Made by a program: the position numbers and the translations under genes
DNA from: Deltaproteobacteria bacterium GWA2_45_12
GTDB lineage: Bacteria; UBA10199
Length of the DNA: 52,411 bases
Assembly: GCA_001797365.1 (NCBI GenBank)
Contig: MGPH01000011.1
Location: 101,886 to 154,296 of the forward strand
Direction of reading: 5' to 3'
Part shown: one piece after another, positions 1 to 7,082 of the stretch
Layout: every line of letters begins with the position of its first letter
Position numbering within the stretch: position 1 is the first letter of the stretch
Notes under the pieces: generated by a model
The model's input: only the letters and a program-made list of their open reading frames with translations
What the model was told of the DNA's origin: nothing
Database searches by the model: none

Positions 1-869
1 CCGCCGTTATCCAGCGTTTCGGTGTCGAAGCTCGGACCAATTTTTAAATCGGGCCAGGCATTGGATTTCGCGATGGAGACATTGGCTTCGCTGAGCTTTT
101 TTTCAGTACGTGCTCCTTCAAGGGTGGCATTAGAAGGCTGGGCATGCTCCGTCGATTTTTCAAGTTGAGGCCATTTGGTTTTGGATGAGGGCAGATGCCG
201 CAGAATACTTTGTTCACTCACTCCCGTTGCCACCTCCAGCCAGGCAACGAGATTGGCTTGTTCTTGGAGCAGCGATATCTTCTTGAGCTTATAGTCCTCC
301 CGGGCAAGACTAAAAGAGGATTGGGAGACCTCCTGTTCTGGAGGTAGTTTGGGTCGGGACTTGAATGTGGAAAGGATCTTATTAAACGTCGCCAGGGTTT
401 CATCGGCCCGGCCAAGTTCTGATTTGATCTGCCGGAGCCGATAGAGGGTTAAGACGGTTTGAAGAGCCACTTCCTCCTGGTTTCTCTTTACCTGGACACC
501 TGACTTCTCAGCGAGCACTTTTGCTTGACCGATCCGATATTTCCGTTTTCCGCCAAGCTCCAACGTGTGCAAAAGAGAAGTCTCCGTATTCAGATTGGTA
601 TCATCGGCAGTTTGTCCACCCAAAATGCGGCTTTCCAATTCTGGATTGGGGCGTTGTTTGGCAATATTAACGAGTTTTTCGTCGCGGAATTTTTCCGCTT
701 GGGCGTTGATCACATCAGGATGCTTTTGGAGAACACAATCGAGAATATCCTGAGAAGTGCGGACAAGACACATATCCTCAGCATGAGACAGAGATGTGTT
801 CACTATAATTACTAAAAAAGCGATTCCGGCTGTGGCAAGAACCCGAGCCGGCATCAATATTTTTCTCAT
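1..869 (-). CDS. TolC/CzcC-type outer-membrane efflux protein, 5' part only
   Basis: The reading frame starts at the ATG at 867-869 and runs off the left edge of the window, so only about the first 289 residues are visible. It opens with a signal peptide of about 30 residues ending SLSHA before ED, then a long helix-rich region with typical TolC-family wording (QDILDCVLQKHPDV near the start, LGGKRKYRIGQAK in the middle, and a second-repeat start near residues 250-285). TolC-family proteins form the outer-membrane channel of tripartite efflux pumps. The small Cys/His-rich gene just upstream suggests a CzcCBA/CusCBA-type metal pump, but the inner-membrane pump genes lie outside the window. The family call is secure; the substrate is inference. 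Confidence 0.85.
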   Translation of the reverse strand, partial: MRKILMPARVLATAGIAFLVIIVNTSLSHAEDMCLVRTSQDILDCVLQKHPDVINAQAEKFRDEKLVNIAKQRPNPELESRILGGQTADDTNLNTETSLLHTLELGGKRKYRIGQAKVLAEKSGVQVKRNQEEVALQTVLTLYRLRQIKSELGRADETLATFNKILSTFKSRPKLPPEQEVSQSSFSLAREDYKLKKISLLQEQANLVAWLEVATGVSEQSILRHLPSSKTKWPQLEKSTEHAQPSNATLEGARTEKKLSEANVSIAKSNAWPDLKIGPSFDTETLDNG

Positions 870-961
870 AAAAGCCTGCCTCGTTAGAAAACCGTAAATG
901 TAGACCAGACACGCCTCTTAAAAATAGAGGTCCTGTATTTATCGATGAAGAATGGGAAAGG

Positions 962-1240
962 TTAGACGATCGGAGGACGGTCTATTCTTGAAAGGAAAAG
1001 AGTCGAGTAAAACGGGGAATGATAAGAAACAAAGCGGCTGACTGATGTTAAAGCGCCGACGGAGACTTGGTATTCTGGTGCAGGGGCTAGATGGTGGGAA
1101 GGACAACATTGGACACAACAATGATTGGCTGCGGCCTTCGTATTCGCATCGTGACCGGTATGCAATTCCAAAGCAGCAAACGCAAAAACGGCTATGAGGA
1201 CTATCCCGACAACCTGCAATTTTTTACGGATCGAATACAT
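962..1240 (-). CDS. Small exported Cys/His-rich protein, CzcI/DUF2946-like
   Basis: This 92-residue protein has one N-terminal hydrophobic segment (residues about 8-25, a signal peptide or anchor), then a metal-ligand-like cluster HCCVQCCPSHH at about residues 40-50, and ends in IDRPPIV. Short exported proteins with such clusters and a C-terminal RPP motif often sit directly upstream of czcC-type outer-membrane efflux genes, as here. A role in periplasmic metal sensing or binding is therefore plausible but not shown. No clear Shine-Dalgarno sequence precedes the ATG. A small hairpin (CCTCT/AGAGG, about 913-930) lies between this gene and the TolC gene. Confidence 0.55.
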   Translation of the reverse strand: MYSIRKKLQVVGIVLIAVFAFAALELHTGHDANTKAAANHCCVQCCPSHHLAPAPEYQVSVGALTSVSRFVSYHSPFYSTLFLSRIDRPPIV

Positions 1241-1324
1241 TAGTTAATGCATTAAGTCATAACATTCAATTTTCTTCAAGTAATTTGTGATGTTAGGTAA
1301 ATCCAATTTTTTTACGGAAATTAC

Positions 1325-1585
1325 CTACGGGTTATCCTGAAAGGCCGGTAATCTCAGCAGTTCCTCAATGTAGTTCTTGAGCGCCTCGTCGTTTTGAAGG
1401 AGGGACTTTCTCTCGACGAGACAGAAGATCCGGCCGTCTTCCACTTTATGGCATCCTCTAATTTCGACTTTGCGGAGGCTGGGTGCGGGTGGTCTGGGTA
1501 TTCTCGGGAGGGTAAGTGGACAGCAGCTCGCTAACGCGGTCGTCAGACAGATTATCAGAGGCAATCTCTTCAACTCTCTTTTCAT
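1325..1585 (-). CDS. Rz1-like outer-membrane spanin lipoprotein
   Basis: This 86-residue product starts with a basic N-terminus and a hydrophobic stretch ending in the lipobox LASC, with Cys21 as the expected lipidated residue. A proline-rich segment follows directly (PLTLPRIPRPPAPS). These are hallmarks of o-spanins, which are attached to the outer membrane and fuse inner and outer membranes in the last step of phage lysis. The gene overlaps the 3' part of the Rz-like gene by 128 bases in another frame, the classic embedded or overlapping Rz/Rz1 arrangement. It is longer than lambda Rz1, with a C-terminal extension of about 45 residues that could interact with peptidoglycan or Rz. It is the last gene of the phage cluster. 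Confidence 0.8.
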   Translation of the reverse strand: MKRELKRLPLIICLTTALASCCPLTLPRIPRPPAPSLRKVEIRGCHKVEDGRIFCLVERKSLLQNDEALKNYIEELLRLPAFQDNP

Positions 1586-1754
1586 GGGATCGCTCCCTTT
1601 CGGCTTGAGCCTGGGATGCCTTGGCCAATTCCCGAACGTCCTCTTCGGCCGTTTTCGCTCTTTCGTTGGCCGTCTTGAGTTTGCTCAAAAGCCAGCCGAC
1701 AACCGTAAAGAAAAGCGCCGAAATTGCCCTCCCTATGGAGAGGAGGAGATTCAT
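1458..1754 (-). CDS. Rz-like inner-membrane spanin
   Basis: The 98-residue product has one N-terminal transmembrane segment (about residues 3-24, including SALFFTVVGWLL) followed by a highly charged coiled-coil region (about 25-70). This is the layout of i-spanins, anchored in the inner membrane with a periplasmic coiled coil that meets the Rz1 lipoprotein. The start overlaps the end of the upstream holin-like gene by four bases (ATGA), and the 3' part overlaps the Rz1-like gene in another frame. Function rests on topology and the overlapping partner, since spanins diverge strongly in sequence. Confidence 0.75.
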   Translation of the reverse strand: MNLLLSIGRAISALFFTVVGWLLSKLKTANERAKTAEEDVRELAKASQAQAERERSHEKRVEEIASDNLSDDRVSELLSTYPPENTQTTRTQPPQSRN

Positions 1755-2020
1755 TGAGGAGGTTTATCCGTCTGACCCTTTTGAATAAAGGCCTTGGCGA
1801 TATCCATCACGACCTGGGGCAATGTTTTTTTGAAGACGAAGGTGAAAAGGAGAGCGACGATCGTTAGACCCCCGCCGATCCAATTCCACCAAGTCCCCTG
1901 GGTGAAATAGGTCAGACATTGTTCCAGATCGGCCGGTGAGCTGATCCGGAAAGGGTCAGCCCTGGCCGCTGTTATCAGCGTCAGGAGCATTATTGGCGTT
2001 AGCAGAAGCGTTTTTTTCAT
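1751..2020 (-). CDS. Small membrane protein with signal peptide, candidate holin
   Basis: The 89-residue product begins with a clear Sec signal peptide ending in ARA before DPF (residues about 1-21). A short periplasmic stretch with a WWNW tryptophan patch follows, then one strong transmembrane segment (about 48-65) and a basic C-terminus. Its place between endolysin and spanins fits a holin or a lysis regulator. A cleavable signal plus one membrane span would give an N-out topology, which is not the commonest holin design. Its start lies inside the preceding coiled-coil gene (65-base overlap in another frame). Confidence 0.45.
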   Translation of the reverse strand: MKKTLLLTPIMLLTLITAARADPFRISSPADLEQCLTYFTQGTWWNWIGGGLTIVALLFTFVFKKTLPQVVMDIAKAFIQKGQTDKPPQ

Positions 2021-2192
2021 GTCCCCCTCCTTGAACCATCATTTGGTTTTTATAAAATCCATAGAGTCGTTCGGCTTCTTCGAGTGCTCCCTCAAGCCGG
2101 GCCACTTGCTCCGATGCATTGTGCCCAGAAGATTTGAGCGCCGAGATTTCTTGATTCAAATGAAAGATCCTTTTTTCAAATTCGACCATCAT
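1956..2192 (-). CDS. Small coiled-coil protein of the lysis module
   Basis: This 78-residue soluble protein has heptad-like repeats over residues about 3-50 and a low-complexity Gly/Asn/Ala tail (about 53-78). There is no signal peptide or membrane span. A GGAAAG Shine-Dalgarno sits just upstream of the ATGATG pair, and the second ATG overlaps the endolysin stop codon, which suggests translational coupling. I do not recognise the family. Possible roles are an antiholin-like regulator or a scaffold. The low-complexity tail overlaps the start of the holin-like gene, so the tail may simply be what that overlap encodes. Confidence 0.5.
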   Translation of the reverse strand: MMVEFEKRIFHLNQEISALKSSGHNASEQVARLEGALEEAERLYGFYKNQMMVQGGGHEKNASANANNAPDADNSGQG

Positions 2193-2653
2193 GCGACTTT
2201 CCTTTCTGTAGGTATCCGATACGAGAGGACGCGATTTGCAGGAAACGCCTCAATCCTGACGGTGTTCCCTTGATTTCCCCCGAGTAGCTGGATGTGATTA
2301 GTGGGAACCTTCCCGATAAAGAAGCCAACGTGCCCTTGCCATAGTGAGAGGCCTCTTTTCAAAACACAGACACATCCCAACACAGGCTCCTTGATTTCAT
2401 CGCCCCAATGAATCCAAGAGCGGGCGGCCGCCGAGCGAGTGCCTTCGATACCCACTTGGGCAAAGCACCAGTTGACGAAGGCGGAGCACCAAGGGGTTTC
2501 ATCGTTCGTTGCCTTCAGCACCGTTGCTTGGCCATACTCTATGATCCGCGGATTATTTTTTGAGCCGGGAATTTCACAAACACCGATTTCTTCTCGGGCA
2601 ATTTCTAGCCAAGGCGGTTCAATAATTGGCGGAATGTTTTCCGAAGGGATCAT
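2189..2653 (-). CDS. Phage endolysin, NlpC/P60-CHAP-like (TIGR02594 type)
   Basis: The 154-residue protein opens with the WLEIAREEIGV segment, has a catalytic-looking Cys56 in TPWCSAFVNWC and a His108 in the GHVGFFIG motif. That is the cysteine-histidine pair of the TIGR02594 family of phage cell-wall hydrolases, which cleave peptide bonds in peptidoglycan. No signal peptide is visible, so export would need a holin. The start overlaps the stop of the upstream membrane-protein gene (ATGA). Its place ahead of small membrane proteins and the Rz/Rz1 pair makes a lysis role very likely. Confidence 0.85.
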   Translation of the reverse strand: MIPSENIPPIIEPPWLEIAREEIGVCEIPGSKNNPRIIEYGQATVLKATNDETPWCSAFVNWCFAQVGIEGTRSAAARSWIHWGDEIKEPVLGCVCVLKRGLSLWQGHVGFFIGKVPTNHIQLLGGNQGNTVRIEAFPANRVLSYRIPTERKVA

Positions 2654-2868
2654 TTCTTTTTCTCCACGGAAGACTTGATCACAGCGACATCGGACTCGAC
2701 GTCTTTCAGTTTTTCGTAGATCCGATCGACCTTTTCATCGATCTTTCCGTACATGTTATCCGTGTAGGATTTGGCTGCTGCGATTCCGTTGAAATGAGCC
2801 GCAACCACACCGCCGACCGCGATCACCAGCGAGACAATCATCATCCATCGTGTCCAGAAACCGTTCAT
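2650..2868 (-). CDS. Membrane-anchored coiled-coil protein, candidate holin
   Basis: I place the start at the ATG at 2866-2868, which has a GGAG sequence about eight bases upstream; an upstream extension would run into the fibre gene in another frame. The 72-residue product has one transmembrane segment (about residues 7-24) followed by a charged helical coiled coil that ends KKK. Small single-span proteins of this type directly before endolysins are usually annotated as phage holins or haemolysin-XhlA-like proteins. It is coupled by ATGA overlap to the endolysin gene. Holin function is inferred from position and topology. Confidence 0.55.
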   Translation of the reverse strand: MNGFWTRWMMIVSLVIAVGGVVAAHFNGIAAAKSYTDNMYGKIDEKVDRIYEKLKDVESDVAVIKSSVEKKK

Positions 2869-2884
2869 GCGAAAATCTCCGATC

Positions 2885-4444
2885 TTAAAAAGTGAACCAA
2901 TTAGACCCATCCGAAATAAGACTGATCTTTCCGTAGCCTGAATTAATGACGTTCGTTGAGGCTCCATCAATTGTCTGGGGTCCGTTGGGGTCGATGGTAA
3001 TGGGATTGGCCACGCTTGCACCACCACTCTCGTCCTTGACGCGATAAACTTTTCCGGAGCCAACCATTGTTGCCGGAGGAATATTGATGATTATCGGGGA
3101 TGCCGTGTTAATAACCCCGATATAATAATCGTCATCTTGCACGGTGTAATCGGTGCTGACAGAAACTCTTCTGACGCTCTGGCTTCCATTTATATCCAGT
3201 GTGGAATTGGGTGAGCTTGTGCCCACTCCTACCTTGCCGTCAGGCAGGATCCGGATCCGAGAAAAGTTGTTAGTAGTGATATCGAGAGGATAAGAGTTCT
3301 CGCTTCCGACTGCGGCCGCTGAGCCTTCTCCTTTGAGTTGAAGAATGCTTCCGCCATTTTGCTCGACAACGATCTTGCTTGGGATCGATCCGAAAGGTGT
3401 GACGATATGAAGGTTTGCGGTCGGATTGTTTGTTCCGACCCCAATTTTACCGGTTACATCAATGTCTTGTTGAAAATGATGGGAACCTGTTGTCGTCGAG
3501 TAAATGGCATTCGATCCGTCATGATCGAGGGTTAAAGCAGCATTTGACGAATCATCCTCGATTCTGAAAACCCCGAACGGTGCGTTCTTGAACCGCATAT
3601 CACCCCATTCAGTGGTGATGGTGCCTTGCTGTCCTGTTCCGGATCCATTCGCAAATCTCAATTTGATGTCGCCGCCGTTGTTATTACCGACACTGGCGAA
3701 TCCCGTTTGGAGATTGACATCTCCGCCTTTTCCTCCCGGGAGAAGAGTTCCTCCATCACCCGCCTTGACCATGAAACTGACACCTGCGTCTGACTTCTGC
3801 ACACCATTGAGGTCATCTCCCTCACCCAAAATGAAGCCGAAACGCTTCGTGTCCGCTCCCTCCACGAATCCCATTGCGGTGAATTCATTTCTGACCTGAT
3901 TCTTTGAGTGAAAAACGAGGATAGGACCACCAAGGGGTGGAGGGATGAATGATCCAAACCAATCAAACCCCTTGTTAGCTTCATTGACAAGATGAATGAC
4001 CCCCGATGAAGGGGCAGTCAGAACAGTTGCATGTGGGTTATTCACTGTCGAAAAGAAAAGAGAAGATTGTGTGATGCCCGATTCCCCTAAACTCAGAGTG
4101 CCGTCTATCGTAAGATCGTGAACCCCTGATAGATCATTGCCGCCGTTGAGGATGACACCGCTGTTCTGAATATGCTGTCCGTCAGGACCATCAAATCTGA
4201 CCACGGCATTGTGAGTCGAACTGCTGGGACCAGAAACGTTTCCGCTGCCACCTCCACCACTACAGGTGAGAGCAAGATTGCCCATCATATCTAGGTGAAT
4301 GGGTATTGCCTCTCCGTTGGGATTTACACCGGCGATAACCTGGGGAGTTAAATAGTCTGGTTGGCTGGAAAGGTTGGGCAGAACCTGTGGCTCAGCAAAG
4401 GCCAGCGCTGGGATGAAAATAATAGATAAAAGAAGTTTCTTCAT
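2885..4444 (-). CDS. Tail-fibre-like protein with a Sec signal peptide
   Basis: The 519-residue protein begins with a textbook signal peptide (MKKLLLS..., cleavage after AFA, about residue 17). After it come a glycine-rich linker (TCSGGGGSGNVSG), repetitive beta-rich sequence, and two copies of a motif close to VGTxxPxxxLxI (about residues 335 and 404), which is common in trimeric phage fibres and in fibres with intramolecular chaperones. The C-terminus (about 420-519) is a beta-rich domain ending NWFTF. No catalytic peptidase_S74 dyad is recognised. A phage fibre normally stays cytoplasmic until lysis, so the signal is unusual. It may be a surface protein expressed from the phage locus, or the hydrophobic start may do something else. 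Confidence 0.65.
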   Translation of the reverse strand: MKKLLLSIIFIPALAFAEPQVLPNLSSQPDYLTPQVIAGVNPNGEAIPIHLDMMGNLALTCSGGGGSGNVSGPSSSTHNAVVRFDGPDGQHIQNSGVILNGGNDLSGVHDLTIDGTLSLGESGITQSSLFFSTVNNPHATVLTAPSSGVIHLVNEANKGFDWFGSFIPPPLGGPILVFHSKNQVRNEFTAMGFVEGADTKRFGFILGEGDDLNGVQKSDAGVSFMVKAGDGGTLLPGGKGGDVNLQTGFASVGNNNGGDIKLRFANGSGTGQQGTITTEWGDMRFKNAPFGVFRIEDDSSNAALTLDHDGSNAIYSTTTGSHHFQQDIDVTGKIGVGTNNPTANLHIVTPFGSIPSKIVVEQNGGSILQLKGEGSAAAVGSENSYPLDITTNNFSRIRILPDGKVGVGTSSPNSTLDINGSQSVRRVSVSTDYTVQDDDYYIGVINTASPIIINIPPATMVGSGKVYRVKDESGGASVANPITIDPNGPQTIDGASTNVINSGYGKISLISDGSNWFTF

Positions 4445-4644
4445 AACTTCTCCGTTTCTTTCGGCTTGCCCGTGCTGGGATTTAAAGCACTCTGAAATTT
4501 ATTATTCAGGAACAAGGCGATCGGTGCATAGGAAAGCCCGCGCGCCTTGACAGCCATGTCGATCAGACCAGTAATTTCCGCGATTTCTTCCACGCTGAAA
4601 TCAATTCTGACTACTTTCGGTGTTTCTATTTTTTCTTCAGACAT
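4441..4644 (-). CDS. Small hypothetical protein between fibre genes
   Basis: I prefer the ATG at 4642-4644 because a GGGAG sequence lies six bases upstream; an ATG 15 bases earlier is possible. The product has about 67 residues and a largely helical, charged sequence including IDFSVEEIAEITGLIDMAVKA, without signal peptide or membrane span. The stop overlaps the next start (ATGA), so it is probably co-translated with the exported fibre-like protein. I do not recognise it. A fibre chaperone or an adaptor is possible from position alone. Confidence 0.55.
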   Translation of the reverse strand: MSEEKIETPKVVRIDFSVEEIAEITGLIDMAVKARGLSYAPIALFLNNKFQSALNPSTGKPKETEKL

Positions 4645-4662
4645 TTTTTCTCCCATCATTTT

Positions 4663-5319
4663 TTAGCAGCATCGAACCTGAAGGCTTTTTGAAATCAGGA
4701 TTTCCCCGGAAGGATCCTTCACGTAACAGCGCGCTGGTTCCTTGGAAGTGTCATCCGGCAGATACCATTGGAAATTCGCCTTGCTGTTTTTCATCTGCAC
4801 GCGACCGTCTCTGGGGATAAGCCGCCCGAAATTACATTCGACCAAAGCCTCGCATTCGATACTCTTCACGTTCTTGTCCTTTACGTGATCGACACAGTCC
4901 TCCTGAGTCGTTTTCACGCAGACCTGCATATCCAGAGTAACTCCGCCTTCGGTGTTCACCTCGTGCATGCAGCAACGTTCTTTTTCTTCGGACTTGATCA
5001 ATTTCTCGTGAGGAACAATTTCGAGACAAAAATAGGATCGGCGTTCGAGTTGGTCGGCAGAGTCTAGTTTTGAAGGTTTATATTCGTTGTACCCGCGTGA
5101 TATTTCTTCAGAGACCACATAGTCCATGTTTGCCGGGTTCTGATCTGTCACTTTTTCCAAAAGATGGGGCCACATGGTTCCCTGACGGATGCTCTCCCAC
5201 ATGTTTGAGATGTCCGAATCCGCAGGTATGATCGATCCATTCGGATCCTTTTCGGCATGTACATGGGAACCGATAATCTGATTTGTTATCCTGTCGAAAA
5301 AATAGGTGGATTTCGCCAT
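4663..5319 (-). CDS. Cys-rich hypothetical protein of the tail-fibre module
   Basis: The 218-residue product has no signal peptide. Its first half is ordinary globular sequence. The second half (about residues 95-218) holds ten or so cysteines, including KERCCMHE, VCVKTTQEDC, ECEALVEC and a terminal VRCC. The start has a strong GGAGGG Shine-Dalgarno and forms TAATG with the stop of the tail-fibre gene. I do not recognise the family. The density of cysteines suggests metal binding or disulfides formed after lysis. Its position suggests a fibre-tip, fibre-assembly or morphogenesis role. Confidence 0.6.
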   Translation of the reverse strand: MAKSTYFFDRITNQIIGSHVHAEKDPNGSIIPADSDISNMWESIRQGTMWPHLLEKVTDQNPANMDYVVSEEISRGYNEYKPSKLDSADQLERRSYFCLEIVPHEKLIKSEEKERCCMHEVNTEGGVTLDMQVCVKTTQEDCVDHVKDKNVKSIECEALVECNFGRLIPRDGRVQMKNSKANFQWYLPDDTSKEPARCYVKDPSGEILISKSLQVRCC

Positions 5320-6485
5320 TAGCTTGGCCCTCCTGTAGTGTCACTGCACTCGATGACACTGCGATTATAGGCGCACACGATGCTTTCATTGCCTGCCCTT
5401 TGCCGGACTCGGAATTCCCAGTTGCTCGTTCCACCATTGTAGGAAGGCACCGTCGGGGCCTCATTTCCGCCGAAGACCTGTTGTCCGGGACCTCCGATCC
5501 ACGCCTTGTTGTCACTATCAAATCCACCGCCCCCTTGAGTCATGTCGATTTGACAGATTCCCCATACGGGCATGTCCGAAGCGGTAAAGCCTCCGATGGT
5601 GAGGATATCGTCTGTCTCAATGTTTTGCGTTTGCTTGCCATAGACACCGAATGTTCTACCCAGAGAGAATGAATGAGTATGAATGTTGATATTGATACCG
5701 TCGATCGTGACTCCACCAGCGCACGCCAGATTCTGGTTCAAAGTCTGTCCGCCCTTATTCAAATGAAGATATTGGGTATGGTCGTCGTCGCCTAAGCCTG
5801 AGAGCGCCCCGTGGTCGGTCACTCCGGCGTTGGCGTCCACATAGTCCTTTGTTGCGATGGTTGTTCCCGGATCTCCCCCGCCTGTCGACGGATGTTGCAG
5901 CTTCTGACCGAAGCCCTGACCACCTTTATTCAAGTGAGCGTACTGAGTATGGTCATCATCCCCCAAGCCTTGCAGAACACCATGATCCAAGGCTGCATTG
6001 TGTTGCGTGATATTCGATTGAGCGATCCTGGCATCGGCGAATGTCCCCGACGTAATCTTGGAAGTATCGAGATTCGGGATCCGGGCATCTGCGAAGACAC
6101 CAGAAGTAGTTTGGGCGGCATCGAGGATGAGGTTGGCTTGGTGTTGCGTGACATTGGAGGAAGCAATTCGCGCGTCGGCAAAGGTGCCGCTGACAATATC
6201 TGAAGTGTCATGCGTATGAGGCGCGGGGGCAACGACACCGATCATAGTCGTAATGGCTGCGTTAAGCTGCGTGTGATTATTTTTCCCCTGCTGGTTAAGT
6301 TGGATTCCGGCCTGCTCAATGACAAAGCAAATCTCTTCCTGCATCGCGTTGGCCCAGTCGGCGGAAACAACAGTCGCCTTCTGTCCCACCGCGGGATTTC
6401 CTTTTGAGAAAAAGCCCGCTAATTGGCCGGGTGCATCCGGGGCCGGAAGAGCGGGTACTGTTCCTTGAGAATCAATCCTAAACAT
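5319..6485 (-). CDS. Phage tail fibre with modular repeats
   Basis: The 388-residue protein starts with a baseplate-attachment-like domain (about 1-80, including a QEEICFVIEQAGI segment typical of phage fibre N-termini). Three FADARI repeats follow at about 100-165. Two near-identical repeats centred on LGLGDDDHTQY-like and HLNKGGQ sequences occur at about 170-260, and the C-terminal domain is beta-rich. The DDDHTQY module is common in phage fibres. It lies directly after gp48, where Mu-like phages carry their fibre, and is followed by two unknown genes and a second fibre-like gene. Receptor binding is the likely role of the C-terminus. Confidence 0.85.
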   Translation of the reverse strand: MFRIDSQGTVPALPAPDAPGQLAGFFSKGNPAVGQKATVVSADWANAMQEEICFVIEQAGIQLNQQGKNNHTQLNAAITTMIGVVAPAPHTHDTSDIVSGTFADARIASSNVTQHQANLILDAAQTTSGVFADARIPNLDTSKITSGTFADARIAQSNITQHNAALDHGVLQGLGDDDHTQYAHLNKGGQGFGQKLQHPSTGGGDPGTTIATKDYVDANAGVTDHGALSGLGDDDHTQYLHLNKGGQTLNQNLACAGGVTIDGININIHTHSFSLGRTFGVYGKQTQNIETDDILTIGGFTASDMPVWGICQIDMTQGGGGFDSDNKAWIGGPGQQVFGGNEAPTVPSYNGGTSNWEFRVRQRAGNESIVCAYNRSVIECSDTTGGPS

Positions 6486-6497
6486 TTTTCTTCCTCA

Positions 6498-7082
6498 CTA
6501 TTGATAGATGAACAAAACCACTGCATGAGACGGCTTGGCGTGATTGATAATGCACTCCAAAATGTCGTCTCCGAATTCCACCAATCTTTCGCCCACCGTG
6601 TGGCTGTTCACGCGGAAGGGCCGGATGGTCTGCAACGGAGCAATCACCCCGAAGGCATGCATCCAATCGACGCCATAGAGCGGCCCACCAACCGGATCCT
6701 CGACATGAAACTGGTCGTACTCCTCGATCTCAATCGGGTAGCCAAGTGGAGCAGCCAAATCCTTGAAGAACTGGATGCTCTGGTTTCCTCGTTTCACGAG
6801 TTTGGAAACGATCTGGTCGCGCCGTTCCTGCAGCGTATTTGCCAGCCCCGTACACTCATCGGGAAGACCAACAGCTCTTTCCCAATCCTCCAACATCTCG
6901 TAAGTTGAGCGAGGATCAGCTTCGTTTAAAAGATCCTGGGTGCGATTCTCGATCCGGAAAAGTTCATCGGCAAAAGCGTTGACGAGTTTTTGCCACGTTG
7001 ATCCTTCATTCCGATTCCATGCCTCTCCGGTTGGAAGAAGTCTGGAAACTTGGTTCTGATAATCCTTAAGGCTTAAACCCAT
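6498..7082 (-). CDS. Mu gp48-like baseplate/tail protein (YmfQ, DUF2313)
   Basis: The 194-residue protein begins with a LKDYQNQVSRLLPTGEAW segment, the signature opening of the YmfQ/DUF2313 family, in which a run of helices is followed by WxxxVGLPDECTG-type sequence (about residues 68-82). In Mu-like phages this protein links the baseplate wedge to the tail fibre. Its start overlaps the end of the gp47-like gene by ten bases, and the fibre gene follows 12 bases downstream. Length and position both fit the family. Confidence 0.85.
   Translation of the reverse strand: MGLSLKDYQNQVSRLLPTGEAWNRNEGSTWQKLVNAFADELFRIENRTQDLLNEADPRSTYEMLEDWERAVGLPDECTGLANTLQERRDQIVSKLVKRGNQSIQFFKDLAAPLGYPIEIEEYDQFHVEDPVGGPLYGVDWMHAFGVIAPLQTIRPFRVNSHTVGERLVEFGDDILECIINHAKPSHAVVLFIYQ

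Noticed and set aside
1241-1324. Possible phage attachment site
   Set aside because: The TAGGTAA/TTACCTA inverted repeat here has no partner in 26118-26340, and no direct repeat of useful length links the two ends.
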